DNA from: Hanstruepera marina
GTDB lineage: Bacteria > Bacteroidota > Bacteroidia > Flavobacteriales > Flavobacteriaceae
DNA: 64,000 bases
Assembly (NCBI RefSeq): GCF_019880635.1
Contig: NZ_JAINVX010000002.1
Span: 496,001 to 560,000 of the forward strand
Reading direction: 5' to 3'
Below are positions 40,536 to 49,405 of this stretch, in pieces; the first letter of the stretch is position 1, and each line of letters starts with the position of its first letter. The position numbers and the translations under genes were made by a program. The notes beneath the pieces were generated by a model. The model was not told the origin of the DNA and did not search any database. It saw nothing but the letters and a program-made list of their open reading frames with translations.

Positions 40536-41123
40536 ATGAGAACAATAAAACAAAACAGAATGATGCGGCTATTCACCATTCTAATAGTCATCTTCACAAG
40601 TCAAAATGTTCTAGCACAACAATTCAACCTTAACAATGGAAAATCAAGTATGTCCATTTTTGGAACATCTAGTTTGCATGATTGGGAGGAAACTGTTGAA
40701 GAGCAATCAGGAACCATAAAACTAAATACCGAAGGACAGATAAGTATAACCGCTTTAAATATAAGTATTGTTGCTGAAAGTATTAAAAGTGGAAAATCTG
40801 CAATGGATAAAAATACTTATAAAGCTTTAGATACAAAAAACCACAAGTACATAACTTTTAAGATGTATGAGTCTAAAAAAATAATAGACTTGGGTAATTC
40901 TGAATATCAGGTTATTGTATCAGGTAAATTGAGTGTTTCGGGAGTAACAAAAACAGTTGATCTGTCTTTCAAAATGAAAGTTACTGCTGATACAGTGACT
41001 TTGGAAGGCGAAAAAACCTTTAATATGAAAGATTATGGAATTGAGCCACCAAAAGCTTTGCTCGGAACAATAACAACAGGTGAAGATGTTACCATAAAAT
41101 TCAAATCAATATTAACTAATTAA
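40536..41123 (+). CDS. YceI-family exported lipid-binding protein
   Basis: This 195-aa protein has an N-terminal signal segment (about 9-27, ending VLAQ). The mature domain opens FNLNNGKSSMSIFGTSSLHDWEE, the YceI beginning (strand, then SxxHDWE), and includes SGKLSVSGVTKTVDLSFKMKV and KALLGTITTGEDVTIKFK. YceI proteins are beta-barrels in the periplasm that bind long isoprenoid or lipid chains. The SLHDWE phrase marks the large Bacteroidota branch. It is followed after 28 bp by an outer-membrane barrel gene and then by a second YceI-like gene. Confidence 0.9.
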   Translation: MRTIKQNRMMRLFTILIVIFTSQNVLAQQFNLNNGKSSMSIFGTSSLHDWEETVEEQSGTIKLNTEGQISITALNISIVAESIKSGKSAMDKNTYKALDTKNHKYITFKMYESKKIIDLGNSEYQVIVSGKLSVSGVTKTVDLSFKMKVTADTVTLEGEKTFNMKDYGIEPPKALLGTITTGEDVTIKFKSILTN

Positions 41124-41151
41124 AAAATAAATCTTTAAATACTAATACGTT

Positions 41152-42450
41152 ATGAAAGCTACTATTAAAAAAGCAATAATTTTTTCGCTAATGTTAATTG
41201 GGGTCAGTTTATATGCCCAAAATAAAAGAGACCTAGATAATTGGAGAGCTCCAGACCAAAGAGGTGTCAACGTGTTTGAAGCACCAAAAGATACGGTGTC
41301 AACTTTTGAAAGAGTAAAAGTAAGAGTTGGTGGATCATCTACGCTTCAATTCCAAGCATTATCCCATGAAAATGGTGTACCTCAAGAGTTGATTGATGAT
41401 GGTACTGTTATGGAGCTTAAGAGCATTGGGTCTAACTTTAATTTAGCTACTGCAAACCTAGATTTAGATGTGGCTCTAGCCAAAGGTGTAAGAATGCACT
41501 TAAGAACATACTTATCTTCTCGTCACCACCCAGAACCTTATGTAAAAGGCGGTTATTTCCAAATTGACAATTTAGATTTTATTTCTGAAGGATTACTAGA
41601 CAATCTAATGAAATATACCACTCTTAAAGTTGGACACATGGAAAACAACTATGGTGACGCACATTTTAGAAGAACAGATAATGCACAGGCTATCTACAAT
41701 CCATTTGTAGGGAACTTAATTATGGATTCTTTTACTACAGAAGTAGGAGCTGAATTGTATTATCAACGTAATGGTTTTTTAGGTATGATAGGGTTTACCA
41801 ATGGTAAATTGAATCAATCTGTAGCAGAAGGTTCAAATGAGAAAACTGGAGGTGCTTCTTTCATTGCCAAATTAGGATATGACAATCAGTTGACTGAAGA
41901 TTTAAGAGTGAGATTAACAGGTTCTGTGTATACAACAGGTTATGTTCCTAACAACTATCTTTATACAGCTGATAGAGCAGGTTCTAGATATTACTTCGTT
42001 ATGGAAGATATAGATGCTAGTGCAAAATCTCCATTTAGATCTGGACGTTTTGATCCTGGATTCAGAAATAGAATTACAGCCGTAATGTTTAATCCTTTTG
42101 TAAAATATAATGGATTGGAATTTTTTGGCACAATTGAACTTGCAAATGGTAGAGCATCTGCTGAAACAGATAACCGTAGTACTACACAATTAGCAGGTGA
42201 AATAATCTACCGTTTTGGACAAACTGAAAACTTCTATCTAGGTGGTCGTTATAATACTGTAAGTTCTGAACAATCATTTGGCGATGTAGATATCAATAGA
42301 TTCCAATTTTCTGCTGGATATTTCTTGACAAAAAACATATTGGCTAAACTAGAATATGTTAATCAAACTTATGATGGCTATCCAGAGGCTAATATTCTTT
42401 ATGATGGCAAATTCAATGGTTTAATGGTTGAAGCGGTAATTAGCTTCTAA
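41152..42450 (+). CDS. Outer-membrane beta-barrel (porin-like) protein
   Basis: This 432-aa protein has a signal peptide (about 1-22, GVSLYAQ). The rest alternates short strands and turns and ends in the aromatic C-terminus MVEAVISF, as expected for an outer-membrane barrel. Phrases such as LKVGHMENNYGDAHFRRTD, IMDSFTTEVGAELYYQRNGFLGMIGFTNGK and GQTENFYLGGRYN recall phosphate-selective OprO/OprP-like porins, but the family is distinct. The neighbouring YceI genes suggest a joint role in lipid or respiratory-cofactor handling; that is inferred from gene order. Confidence 0.82.
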   Translation: MKATIKKAIIFSLMLIGVSLYAQNKRDLDNWRAPDQRGVNVFEAPKDTVSTFERVKVRVGGSSTLQFQALSHENGVPQELIDDGTVMELKSIGSNFNLATANLDLDVALAKGVRMHLRTYLSSRHHPEPYVKGGYFQIDNLDFISEGLLDNLMKYTTLKVGHMENNYGDAHFRRTDNAQAIYNPFVGNLIMDSFTTEVGAELYYQRNGFLGMIGFTNGKLNQSVAEGSNEKTGGASFIAKLGYDNQLTEDLRVRLTGSVYTTGYVPNNYLYTADRAGSRYYFVMEDIDASAKSPFRSGRFDPGFRNRITAVMFNPFVKYNGLEFFGTIELANGRASAETDNRSTTQLAGEIIYRFGQTENFYLGGRYNTVSSEQSFGDVDINRFQFSAGYFLTKNILAKLEYVNQTYDGYPEANILYDGKFNGLMVEAVISF

Positions 42451-42477
42451 ACCCATTGTATAATTATTATTATCAAA

Positions 42478-42535
42478 CATGCCTTTTGGGACAGTTTTAA
42501 AATTTAAGATTTGTATCATAAGGCATGTTTTTTTA
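42478..42535. terminator. Long-loop hairpin between barrel and second YceI genes
   Basis: AACATGCCTT (about 42477-42486) and AAGGCATGTT (42520-42529) form a 10-bp stem with a loop of about 33 nt, followed by a T-run (TTTTTTT). It is an intrinsic-terminator-like shape, although the loop is long. Confidence 0.6.
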
Positions 42536-42562
42536 AATTGATTGCGTTTTTAATTTGTTACC

Positions 42563-43150
42563 ATGAAAAGGTTTTTATTATTGATATTGTCTTTTACTTT
42601 AACTATTGTTACCATGTCTTTTTTTGTTGCAAGAAAATCCTTGGAAGTTGTAGTTAAAAATGATAGTGAGGTATCCATTTCAGGAACCAGTAATATAAAC
42701 TCCTATAACTGTTGTTATAATATAGCCAAATTAGAAGATCCTATTCCTGTAAGTTTTGAATCTAATAATAAAATCATGGTTTTTCAATCAACAGTATTAG
42801 AGTTGAAAAGTGATTGTTTCGATTGTGGCCATAAGGCTATAAATAAAGATTTCAACAAGCTATTGAAAACCGATCTGTACCCTAATATAAAATTAAAGCT
42901 TGTAGCAATTGAAAAGACTTCAGAGTTTAAAAATACTTATAATGCTAAAGTTGAAATTAATATAGCTGATGTTGCTAATTCTTATACTTTTCCAGTACAA
43001 GTTACAAAAAATGAAGACATCCATATCATAGGCGATCTTTCTATAGATTTAAGGGATTACCAATTAGAAGCTCCAAAGAAAATGATGGGACTAATAGTTG
43101 TTGACCCTGATGTTGTTGTTAATTTTAACCTGTATTTAAAACAGGTTTAA
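42563..43150 (+). CDS. Divergent YceI-like exported protein
   Basis: This 195-aa protein starts with a signal anchor (MKRFLLLILSFTLTIVTMSFFV). The mature domain keeps the strand order of YceI (VSISGTSNINSYNCCYN, FQSTVLELKSDCFDCGHKAINKDFNKLLK, YPNIKLKLVAIE, IIGDLSIDLRDYQLEAPKKMMG). The usual SxxHDW is replaced by SNINSYNC, and four cysteines (CC and CFDC) are present. The cysteines are unusual and may form disulfides or bind metal. It is cotranscribed with the preceding barrel unless the hairpin between them stops transcription. Confidence 0.72.
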   Translation: MKRFLLLILSFTLTIVTMSFFVARKSLEVVVKNDSEVSISGTSNINSYNCCYNIAKLEDPIPVSFESNNKIMVFQSTVLELKSDCFDCGHKAINKDFNKLLKTDLYPNIKLKLVAIEKTSEFKNTYNAKVEINIADVANSYTFPVQVTKNEDIHIIGDLSIDLRDYQLEAPKKMMGLIVVDPDVVVNFNLYLKQV

Positions 43151-43160
43151 TACTACTCAC

Positions 43161-44027
43161 TTATTTAATTACACTTTTTAATGTGTTTTCAATACGAGGT
43201 GCGTGACTCGAGCCCATAGTTACAAATACGGTTTCTCCTTTTTCAACAAGCTCAACAATTATATTGACCATATGCTTATCTCTTGCCAAATTGGAGTCGT
43301 TCCATATATCATGAAGATAACTGGGGTAGCCATATCCCGAATCAAAAGTACGCCAATCTTTTTCAGGGAAATCACTTTGCCAAATACTATCTACTTCTTC
43401 CCATGATTTTAGAGTGTTTTTAAGATGTTTCCTTTTGGTTCGTTCCTCAATTAAATCTTGTAATTTATCTTCAGGGTTATTAGCTCTTTCATTAAGTGGT
43501 ATACCAAAAAAGGGGCGTAGCGAATAAAACATTGCCAATTTTTGAGCGGGATACTTTTTTATAAGCATGGCAATCTCATCATCCCTTGAGGGTTCCCAGG
43601 TATATAGTTTTATTCCATCACTTTTTGCTAATTCAGCAGTTAAACCACTTTCACCATATTGTTCTATTGAATTATGTAACCATTTACAGAAAAACCCTAA
43701 TCGTCCCTCTACTAAAGCTACTGATGGTTTATGCTCTTCCCATTGGTTTTTAATAAGATCAAATTGAGGGGCTTTTGGATCATTAATGTGCTCTACACCT
43801 AAAACAATGACTTTCCCTTTTTTTTGAGAGGTTATGGTATACGCATATGGTCTGCTATGAACATTAATTAAGCTATCCATGTAAGTACCCATATCCATTA
43901 TCGGGGCTTCATATTCTCTGGATTTTACTGTTTTGTAGTATGAAGGAGATTTCCATATAATATTAAAATAGAATAGTAATACAATTAGACCAATTAATAG
44001 GGTCAAGGAGTAAAGTAGCTTTTTCAT
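43161..44027 (-). CDS. TraB/GumN (TIKI-like) superfamily protein, membrane-anchored
   Basis: This 288-aa protein has one N-terminal transmembrane helix (about 7-24) and a TraB/GumN/EreA-type domain. It has the strand KGKVIVLGVEHINDPKAPQFDLIKNQWEEHKPSVALVEGRLG (the GxxH and E motifs) and the closing motif NLARDKHMVNIIVELVEKGETVFVTMGSSHAPRIENTL with the RD and GSSH groups. Members include metallopeptidases and erythromycin esterases, and the two-metal or His-Glu site is conserved here. Substrate is unknown. It lies 9 bp downstream of the DUF2807 gene on the same strand. Confidence 0.82.
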   Translation of the reverse strand: MKKLLYSLTLLIGLIVLLFYFNIIWKSPSYYKTVKSREYEAPIMDMGTYMDSLINVHSRPYAYTITSQKKGKVIVLGVEHINDPKAPQFDLIKNQWEEHKPSVALVEGRLGFFCKWLHNSIEQYGESGLTAELAKSDGIKLYTWEPSRDDEIAMLIKKYPAQKLAMFYSLRPFFGIPLNERANNPEDKLQDLIEERTKRKHLKNTLKSWEEVDSIWQSDFPEKDWRTFDSGYGYPSYLHDIWNDSNLARDKHMVNIIVELVEKGETVFVTMGSSHAPRIENTLKSVIK

Positions 44028-44036
44028 GATTGCACT

Positions 44037-44765
44037 TTATTTTCTGGCAATACCACCTGACACACCTTCAGATTTTTCTACTTTTTCAGGATTGCCATAA
44101 TAGGTAATATCACCACCACTATTAGCTTTAGCAATAAGTTCTTGTGAAGTATTAACAGAAATGCTGGCTCCGCTAGTAGCTTTAACTGTAGATTTTTCAG
44201 CTAATAAATCGCCTGCATCAATATCGCTACCGCTATTAGCTTCAGCTTTAAATGATACAACTGTTCCTGTTAATTCCAAATCGCTGCCACTAGTTGATAA
44301 GCAGTACAATTTTCGGGTATTTATTTCAAGATCCATATCACTACCGCTGTTGGTTTCCAATTCTAAATTATCTGTATGTATGGTATGGGTTGAAAACACA
44401 TCGCTACCACTGGTTGCTACAATTTTGTCGATATTTTTAAAATTCACCAGTACTTTTTTTGAAGAGGCTGATCGTATATTATCTTCAGCAGTGATTTCTA
44501 AAACCCCGTTATTAATATTTACAATTATAATGTCGTGTAAATTGCCATCGGCTTCAATGGTAACTTTATCAGAAGTTCCTTGGGTAAGATACACATCAAG
44601 TCCGCGGCTTACATGAATTTCGTTGAATTCACTTTGTAGCCTTTGTTCTTTGGTTATTACATTACCATCACCTGTTACTCCAGAACCCCATCCTGTGTTA
44701 AACTCGCATGATAATAGGAGTAGAGATAAAATGAATGATACAATTAGTTTTGTTAATGTTGTCAT
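44037..44765 (-). CDS. DUF2807/GIN-domain lipoprotein
   Basis: This 242-aa protein has a lipoprotein signal (about 1-20, LLLLSCEF, Cys20). The rest is a right-handed parallel beta-helix made of short repeats with the phrases SGSDVF, SGSDMDLEINT, SGSDLELTGT and SGSDIDAGDL, typical of the DUF2807 head/GIN domain. The family is common in Bacteroidota and often lies beside PspC and PadR genes, as here. It is thought to act on the cell envelope; the exact role is unknown. Confidence 0.9.
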   Translation of the reverse strand: MTTLTKLIVSFILSLLLLSCEFNTGWGSGVTGDGNVITKEQRLQSEFNEIHVSRGLDVYLTQGTSDKVTIEADGNLHDIIIVNINNGVLEITAEDNIRSASSKKVLVNFKNIDKIVATSGSDVFSTHTIHTDNLELETNSGSDMDLEINTRKLYCLSTSGSDLELTGTVVSFKAEANSGSDIDAGDLLAEKSTVKATSGASISVNTSQELIAKANSGGDITYYGNPEKVEKSEGVSGGIARK

Positions 44766-44803
44766 GATTTTTGATTGATTTTATTTTTGATTGATTTTTA
44801 TAA

Positions 44804-46630
44804 TTAATTGTCTTCAGAAGTTATTTCAATACCGTTTTCGTCAATATTTACTTTTACCTCTTCGCCATTGGCTTTAACACCATCTTCGTTTATTTCTAGA
44901 CTAGAGTCTGTTGATTTAATTTCAATACCCTTATCATTAATTTTAACACGTGCTCCATCATTATCGACATCTACTTTTAAATGAAAATCTTCGTCAGGAC
45001 AATCGGAACAAATAACATCATCATCAATAATTTTTAAATAATGTTCTTCCATACCATTGTCTAGAATATCATTATAGTAGCTAGAATTTCTATGGAAGCT
45101 ATAAGTGTTATCATCAGCATATAGTGTACTGCCTTCAGGTAAATACAGAATAATCTCAACCTCTTGGTCACTAAACTTATTTTCAATTTTTGTAGTTAAA
45201 TAGCCGTCCAATAATAATTCGTTGTCCTTTAATTCGTAATTATAGTTGATGTTATTGGCACGTTTTTTTGCTAACTGGTAATCACTGCCTTCAGCGTTTT
45301 TTTCAATACCAATAGAGGCTAGCGAATCTTTAGTCGATCGTACTATTAAGCGAATATCTGATGAGTAAATAATTTTATCGTCATTCTCGTCGTGTAACAG
45401 TCTATAAGAACTACCGTGTCTATAAACACCTTTTCTGTAATTGTCGTTGCCAACCATTTTTAGGTTTAAGGTGTCACTGGCGCTTATATTTAGTACTTCT
45501 TTTTTAGTAACACTGGCATCAAAGGCATGTTCACTAGCTTGTCTAACGCCAATAACTACTAGACTAATAATGGATACCAACCATACACCAAGTAATACAA
45601 ATTTTGCAATGTTTCCAATAGATTTAAGATTGTTTATAAGGATTTTTAAGCCCAAATAAAACACAAAGAAAAATGGTATGCCTATAGCAAATAAGGACAG
45701 CATAGACACAAGCCATACAGGTGTGTTGGCTGCATTGGCAGCATCAACAAAATCAAATCCAGGTACATGGAAAACATCAGATGCACCAAAAGTAAATAAG
45801 CCAATTATCAAGGCTATTAAAGCCGAAGCTCCAGTAATGATTAGTATAACGCCTATAAACTTTGCCAAAACTTTAAAGAAGAACATAAAAATGTCGCCAA
45901 CGGCATCAAAAAATGATTGTGATCCAGATTTTATACGATTCCCCTGCTTTTGAAAATCGACATTTTTTGCAGCATCAGAAACTGATTCTGAAACATTTTT
46001 TGCTGCTCCAGTTACAGAATCAGTAACATTTTTTGCTGCGTCTGAAACACTACCTAATCCGTCTTTAATTTTTTTTTCAATGTTACTAATGTTAACAGGT
46101 TCGCCTGTCATCATTAATTTATCAGCAGTAGTAACGGCTTCTGGAACTAAAATCCAAAGTAGTATATATAGGAAGATACCGGTTCCCGCTCCAAAGATTA
46201 ACACAATCCAAGCTAAACGAATCCAAATGGCATCAATTCCAAAATAGTGAGCTAAACCTGCAGAAACACCACCTACATAAGAGTTTTCGGTATCTCTAAA
46301 TAGTTTTTTTGACGGACCAGTTTGTCTGTGATAGGATTGTTTTGGTTCATCTTCAAAAATTTCGTCATCAACCAAATAATCCTCTGGTTGTCCCATTATG
46401 GCAATAACTTCGTCTACCTCTTTATTGCCGATAACTTGTTTTTCGTGTTGTACGCGTTCGCTGAATAATTCGGCAATTCGTGCTTCGATATCCGATAGGA
46501 TTTCAGATCGACCTTGAGAATCTGTAAATGAACGTTTTATAGCCTCAAGATAGCGTTGTAATTTTAAGTATGCATCTTCATCAATATGGAAGAATATACC
46601 TGCTAAATTTATGTTGACTGTTTTATTCAT
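44804..46630 (-). CDS. PspC-domain multi-pass membrane protein
   Basis: This 608-aa protein has an N-terminal HAAS-like helical region (about 1-95, VNINLAGIFFHIDEDAYLKLQRYLEAIK). A PspC domain follows (about 108-170, KKLFRDTENSYVGGVSAGLAHYFGIDAIWIRLAWIVLIFG). Four to five more transmembrane helices occupy 240-375, and the C-terminal exported part (380-608) is beta-rich and acidic. The spacing SDAAKNVTDSVTGAAKNVSESVSDAAKNV is a repetitive linker. PspC proteins sense membrane stress. The start overlaps the PadR stop by 1 bp (TAATG), so the regulator and the membrane protein are coupled. Confidence 0.9.
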   Translation of the reverse strand: MNKTVNINLAGIFFHIDEDAYLKLQRYLEAIKRSFTDSQGRSEILSDIEARIAELFSERVQHEKQVIGNKEVDEVIAIMGQPEDYLVDDEIFEDEPKQSYHRQTGPSKKLFRDTENSYVGGVSAGLAHYFGIDAIWIRLAWIVLIFGAGTGIFLYILLWILVPEAVTTADKLMMTGEPVNISNIEKKIKDGLGSVSDAAKNVTDSVTGAAKNVSESVSDAAKNVDFQKQGNRIKSGSQSFFDAVGDIFMFFFKVLAKFIGVILIITGASALIALIIGLFTFGASDVFHVPGFDFVDAANAANTPVWLVSMLSLFAIGIPFFFVFYLGLKILINNLKSIGNIAKFVLLGVWLVSIISLVVIGVRQASEHAFDASVTKKEVLNISASDTLNLKMVGNDNYRKGVYRHGSSYRLLHDENDDKIIYSSDIRLIVRSTKDSLASIGIEKNAEGSDYQLAKKRANNINYNYELKDNELLLDGYLTTKIENKFSDQEVEIILYLPEGSTLYADDNTYSFHRNSSYYNDILDNGMEEHYLKIIDDDVICSDCPDEDFHLKVDVDNDGARVKINDKGIEIKSTDSSLEINEDGVKANGEEVKVNIDENGIEITSEDN

Positions 46631-46968
46631 TATTTTTTGTTTTTTTGACTTGTTACTATATTAACTGCGTTTTGTAATTCATTCCAAGTTGTATTTAATT
46701 CGTTTAAAAACAACTTGCCTGTTTCTGTTAGACCATAATACTTTCTAGGTGGTCCAGAAGTAGATTCCTCCCATCGGTAATTTAAAAGTCCTGCGTTTTT
46801 AAGCCTTGTAAGCAAAGGGTATATTGTGCCCTCAACTACAAGCAACTTGGCGTCTTTTAAAGTGTCCAGTATTTCTGCAACATAAGCATCGTCATCCTTT
46901 AAAACCGAAAGGATGCAATACTCTAAAACACCTTTACGCATTTGTGCTTTTGTGTTTTCTATCTTCAT
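46630..46968 (-). CDS. PadR-family transcriptional regulator
   Basis: This 112-aa winged-helix regulator reads KAQMRKGVLEYCILSVLKDDDAYVAEILDTLKDAKLLVVEGTIYPLLTRLKNAGLLNYRWEESTSGPPRKYYGLTETG across residues 8-85. This is the PadR signature (GxLE-x-ILxxL, EGTIYPLLxRLxxxGLL, GPPRKYYxLTxxG). It probably represses its own operon with the PspC and DUF2807 genes in response to an envelope signal. Confidence 0.93.
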   Translation of the reverse strand: MKIENTKAQMRKGVLEYCILSVLKDDDAYVAEILDTLKDAKLLVVEGTIYPLLTRLKNAGLLNYRWEESTSGPPRKYYGLTETGKLFLNELNTTWNELQNAVNIVTSQKNKK

Positions 46969-47051
46969 ATTCTAAAGCGTTTTAAATTTTTTAAACTGTT
47001 CATTTTTTGATTGATTGTGATTGATGAAATGCTGAAGCTAATCAGCTTGAT

Positions 47052-47498
47052 TTATTTTAAAAAATTGATGGTTAATGGATAATCAAAATATTCGCCATCT
47101 TTTGCTGCTAAACTGGCTCTAACGATGAATACCATTTCTAAAATAAAGCCCATAAGGGCTAAAAATCCTAACCCACCAGTAATATATAATAGAGGAGAGG
47201 GTTTGGTAATGTTAAAACGAATGCTATCAAAAGCGTCAATATCCAAAAAATCGATGCCATTAAATAAATTAAAAACAAAAAACGGAATAGTAATCATGCC
47301 TATTACTAAAGCGTACAATAAAATACTAATCTGAAAATTGATAATCTGCTTTCCATGAGCATCAACAAACTCCGATTTGTCTTTGTTTGCAACCCATAAT
47401 ACAATTGGACCTATAAAATTTCCAAATGGAATTACAAACCTACTAAAGCTAGATAAATGAATAAAAGTGGCTATATTTTTTTGGTGATTATCTATCAT
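47052..47498 (-). CDS. DUF4870-family membrane protein
   Basis: This 148-aa protein has three to four transmembrane segments. It opens with NIATFIHLSSFSRFVIPFGNFIGPIVLWVANKDKSEFVDAHGKQIINFQIS, the DUF4870 pattern (IHLS, G.I.P...W..kk..s.fvd.HgkealNFQ). Function is unknown. It is 83 bp upstream of PadR on the same strand and so may start the stress operon. Confidence 0.88.
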   Translation of the reverse strand: MIDNHQKNIATFIHLSSFSRFVIPFGNFIGPIVLWVANKDKSEFVDAHGKQIINFQISILLYALVIGMITIPFFVFNLFNGIDFLDIDAFDSIRFNITKPSPLLYITGGLGFLALMGFILEMVFIVRASLAAKDGEYFDYPLTINFLK

Positions 47499-47642
47499 TT
47501 TTTAAAGTATATAATAGTTTCTTATGCAAATATATATCTAAAAGAAGGTATTATGCAATACAAAGTACTAAAAATTAACAAAATATTAACATATTGTAGT
47601 TCGAAGATTTTCAATACTTTTAAGGAAAATTTATCTTGATAT

Positions 47643-48098
47643 ATGGAACTGACTCCAAGCAAAATAAACCTTTTTAATCTGTTTAAACTACCAGCGGCTT
47701 TCTTTACAGGTATTCGTGTTAAGGCAATTAATGAATCGTCCTGTACAGTTTCGGTTAAACACAGATGGGTTAATCAAAATCCATTTAAATCGATGTTTTG
47801 GGCTGTTCAAGGTATGGCAGCTGAATTAACGACAGGTGCTTTGGTTATGGCCAAAATAAAACATAGTGGGAGAAATATCTCGATGTTGGTTTTAAGCAAT
47901 AATGCGTCGTTTACAAAAAAAGCAACGGGTAGAATTACGTTTCTTTGTAACGATGGCGAAAAGGTTGACGAAGCTATAACAAAGTCTATTAAAACAGGTG
48001 AAGGTCAAACAGTTTGGATGAAATCTGTTGGAACAAATTCTGATGGTGTAGAAGTATCTACTTTTAATTTTGAATGGACAATTAAGGTGAAGCCTTAA
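47643..48098 (+). CDS. DUF4442 hotdog-fold protein
   Basis: This 151-aa cytoplasmic protein begins KINLFNLFKLPAAFFTGIRVKAINESSCTVSVKHRWVNQNPFKSMFWAVQGMAAELTTGALVMAKI, the PaaI/DUF4442 thioesterase-like hotdog start. It ends in TFNFEWTIKVKP. The acyl-CoA substrate, if any, is unknown. It is monocistronic, or is followed by the AIM24 gene after 67 bp. Confidence 0.85.
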   Translation: MELTPSKINLFNLFKLPAAFFTGIRVKAINESSCTVSVKHRWVNQNPFKSMFWAVQGMAAELTTGALVMAKIKHSGRNISMLVLSNNASFTKKATGRITFLCNDGEKVDEAITKSIKTGEGQTVWMKSVGTNSDGVEVSTFNFEWTIKVKP

Positions 48099-48165
48099 TT
48101 TGTATTGTAACAAAAATGCTATTTAGTCAACGAATAAACGTATCAATCAATAAAAATATAAAAAC

Positions 48166-48966
48166 ATGAATGCACACGAAATAGATTATCACATTTATGG
48201 TGAAGAAATGCAATATGTAGAAATAGAACTAGATCCAAATGAGGGCGTAGTAGCCGAAGCTGGGAGTTTTATGATGATGGACGATGGTATAAAGATGGAA
48301 ACCATTTTTGGAGATGGTTCTGAAAAGAACAAAGGATTTTTAGGATCCATTCTTGGAGCAGGAAAGCGTATACTTACGGGAGAAAGTTTATTTATGACAG
48401 CTTTCTATAATGACTTAATGGGAAAGCGAAAAGTAAGTTTTGCTTCGCCTTATCCAGGTAAAATTGTAGCTGTAGATTTAACGGCATTTGGTAATAAGTT
48501 TATTTGCCAAAAAGATGCTTTTTTGTGCGCGGCTAAAGGTGTGAGTGTAGGTATTGAGTTTAGTAAACGCTTGGGTAGAGGACTGTTTGGAGGAGAAGGG
48601 TTTATTATGCAAAAGTTAGAGGGCGATGGTTTGGCTTTTGTTCATGCAGGTGGAACATTGGCAAAGCGGGAATTGCAACGCGGTGAAACGTTGCGGGTAG
48701 ACACAGGATGTATTGTTGGGTTTACTCAAGGCATCGATTACGATATTGAATTTATTGGTGGTATAAAAAACACCATTTTTGGAGGTGAAGGTTTGTTTTT
48801 TGCTAAACTTCAAGGACCGGGAACGGTATATATCCAATCGCTGCCATTTAGTCGCTTGGCTAGGCGTGTTTGGGCGGCTGCACCGCAAGGAGGAGGGAAA
48901 GATAAAGGAGAAGGAAGCATCCTTGGAGGTCTTGGCGATTTGTTAGATGGTGATAATAGATTTTAA
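48166..48966 (+). CDS. AIM24/TIGR00266-family protein
   Basis: This 266-aa protein has the TIGR00266 motifs: [42 protein letters not shown], then [87 protein letters not shown] and the Gly-rich tail [18 protein letters not shown]. It forms a beta-rich trefoil-like fold. The function is unknown in bacteria; the eukaryotic relative AIM24 works in mitochondrial membrane organisation. Confidence 0.93.
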   Translation: MNAHEIDYHIYGEEMQYVEIELDPNEGVVAEAGSFMMMDDGIKMETIFGDGSEKNKGFLGSILGAGKRILTGESLFMTAFYNDLMGKRKVSFASPYPGKIVAVDLTAFGNKFICQKDAFLCAAKGVSVGIEFSKRLGRGLFGGEGFIMQKLEGDGLAFVHAGGTLAKRELQRGETLRVDTGCIVGFTQGIDYDIEFIGGIKNTIFGGEGLFFAKLQGPGTVYIQSLPFSRLARRVWAAAPQGGGKDKGEGSILGGLGDLLDGDNRF

Positions 48967-49175
48967 TAAATGTTATTAACAATTTTCTGTTGTTGTAAAA
49001 GCTATGTTATACTTGACTTCTGTTGGTTTTCGTTTAAATAAAAAAGGGTATTAGAGGTGTTAAAATTTTGTTTAAACCCAAAAAGTAATTCTTTTTTTTA
49101 TTAAATTTAGAAAACAAAAAACCAAGATGGCCTATAAAACATATCTACTTTTTTTAACCTAAAACCTTAAGATTA

Positions 49176-49373
49176 ATGGCAAGAGCAATGTTTGAGTACA
49201 CCAAGACTGTACTAAATAAAGTGAGTTTTGATGCTACGTTGTTTTGCAAGGAAGTACAAAAAGCGCTTCAACGTCTATTACCCTACGAAATTGAAGAGTT
49301 AAAGATTTTTATACAATCTTTAGTACAGCAAAACCCCGATTTAAATCAATGTTTAATATATTTAAAACCATAA
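49176..49373 (+). CDS. Conserved small flavobacterial protein
   Basis: This 65-aa protein reads MARAMFEYTKTVLNKVSFD, then TLFCKEVQKALQRLLPYEIEELKIF, and ends in LNQCLIYLKP. It is helical, with a cysteine before each helix end. I know similar proteins from many Flavobacteriaceae in which the phrase FEYTKTVL(K/N)KVSFD is constant. Function is unknown. An intrinsic terminator shared with the convergent oxyR gene follows. Confidence 0.75.
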   Translation: MARAMFEYTKTVLNKVSFDATLFCKEVQKALQRLLPYEIEELKIFIQSLVQQNPDLNQCLIYLKP

Positions 49374-49375
49374 AT

Positions 49376-49405
49376 AAAAAAAGCGACTCACGAGTCGCTT
49401 TTTTT
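49376..49405. terminator. Bidirectional terminator between small gene and oxyR
   Basis: AAAAAGCGACT-CACG-AGTCGCTTTTT has T-runs on both strands and sits between convergent genes. Its right T-run touches the oxyR stop codon. Confidence 0.9.
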
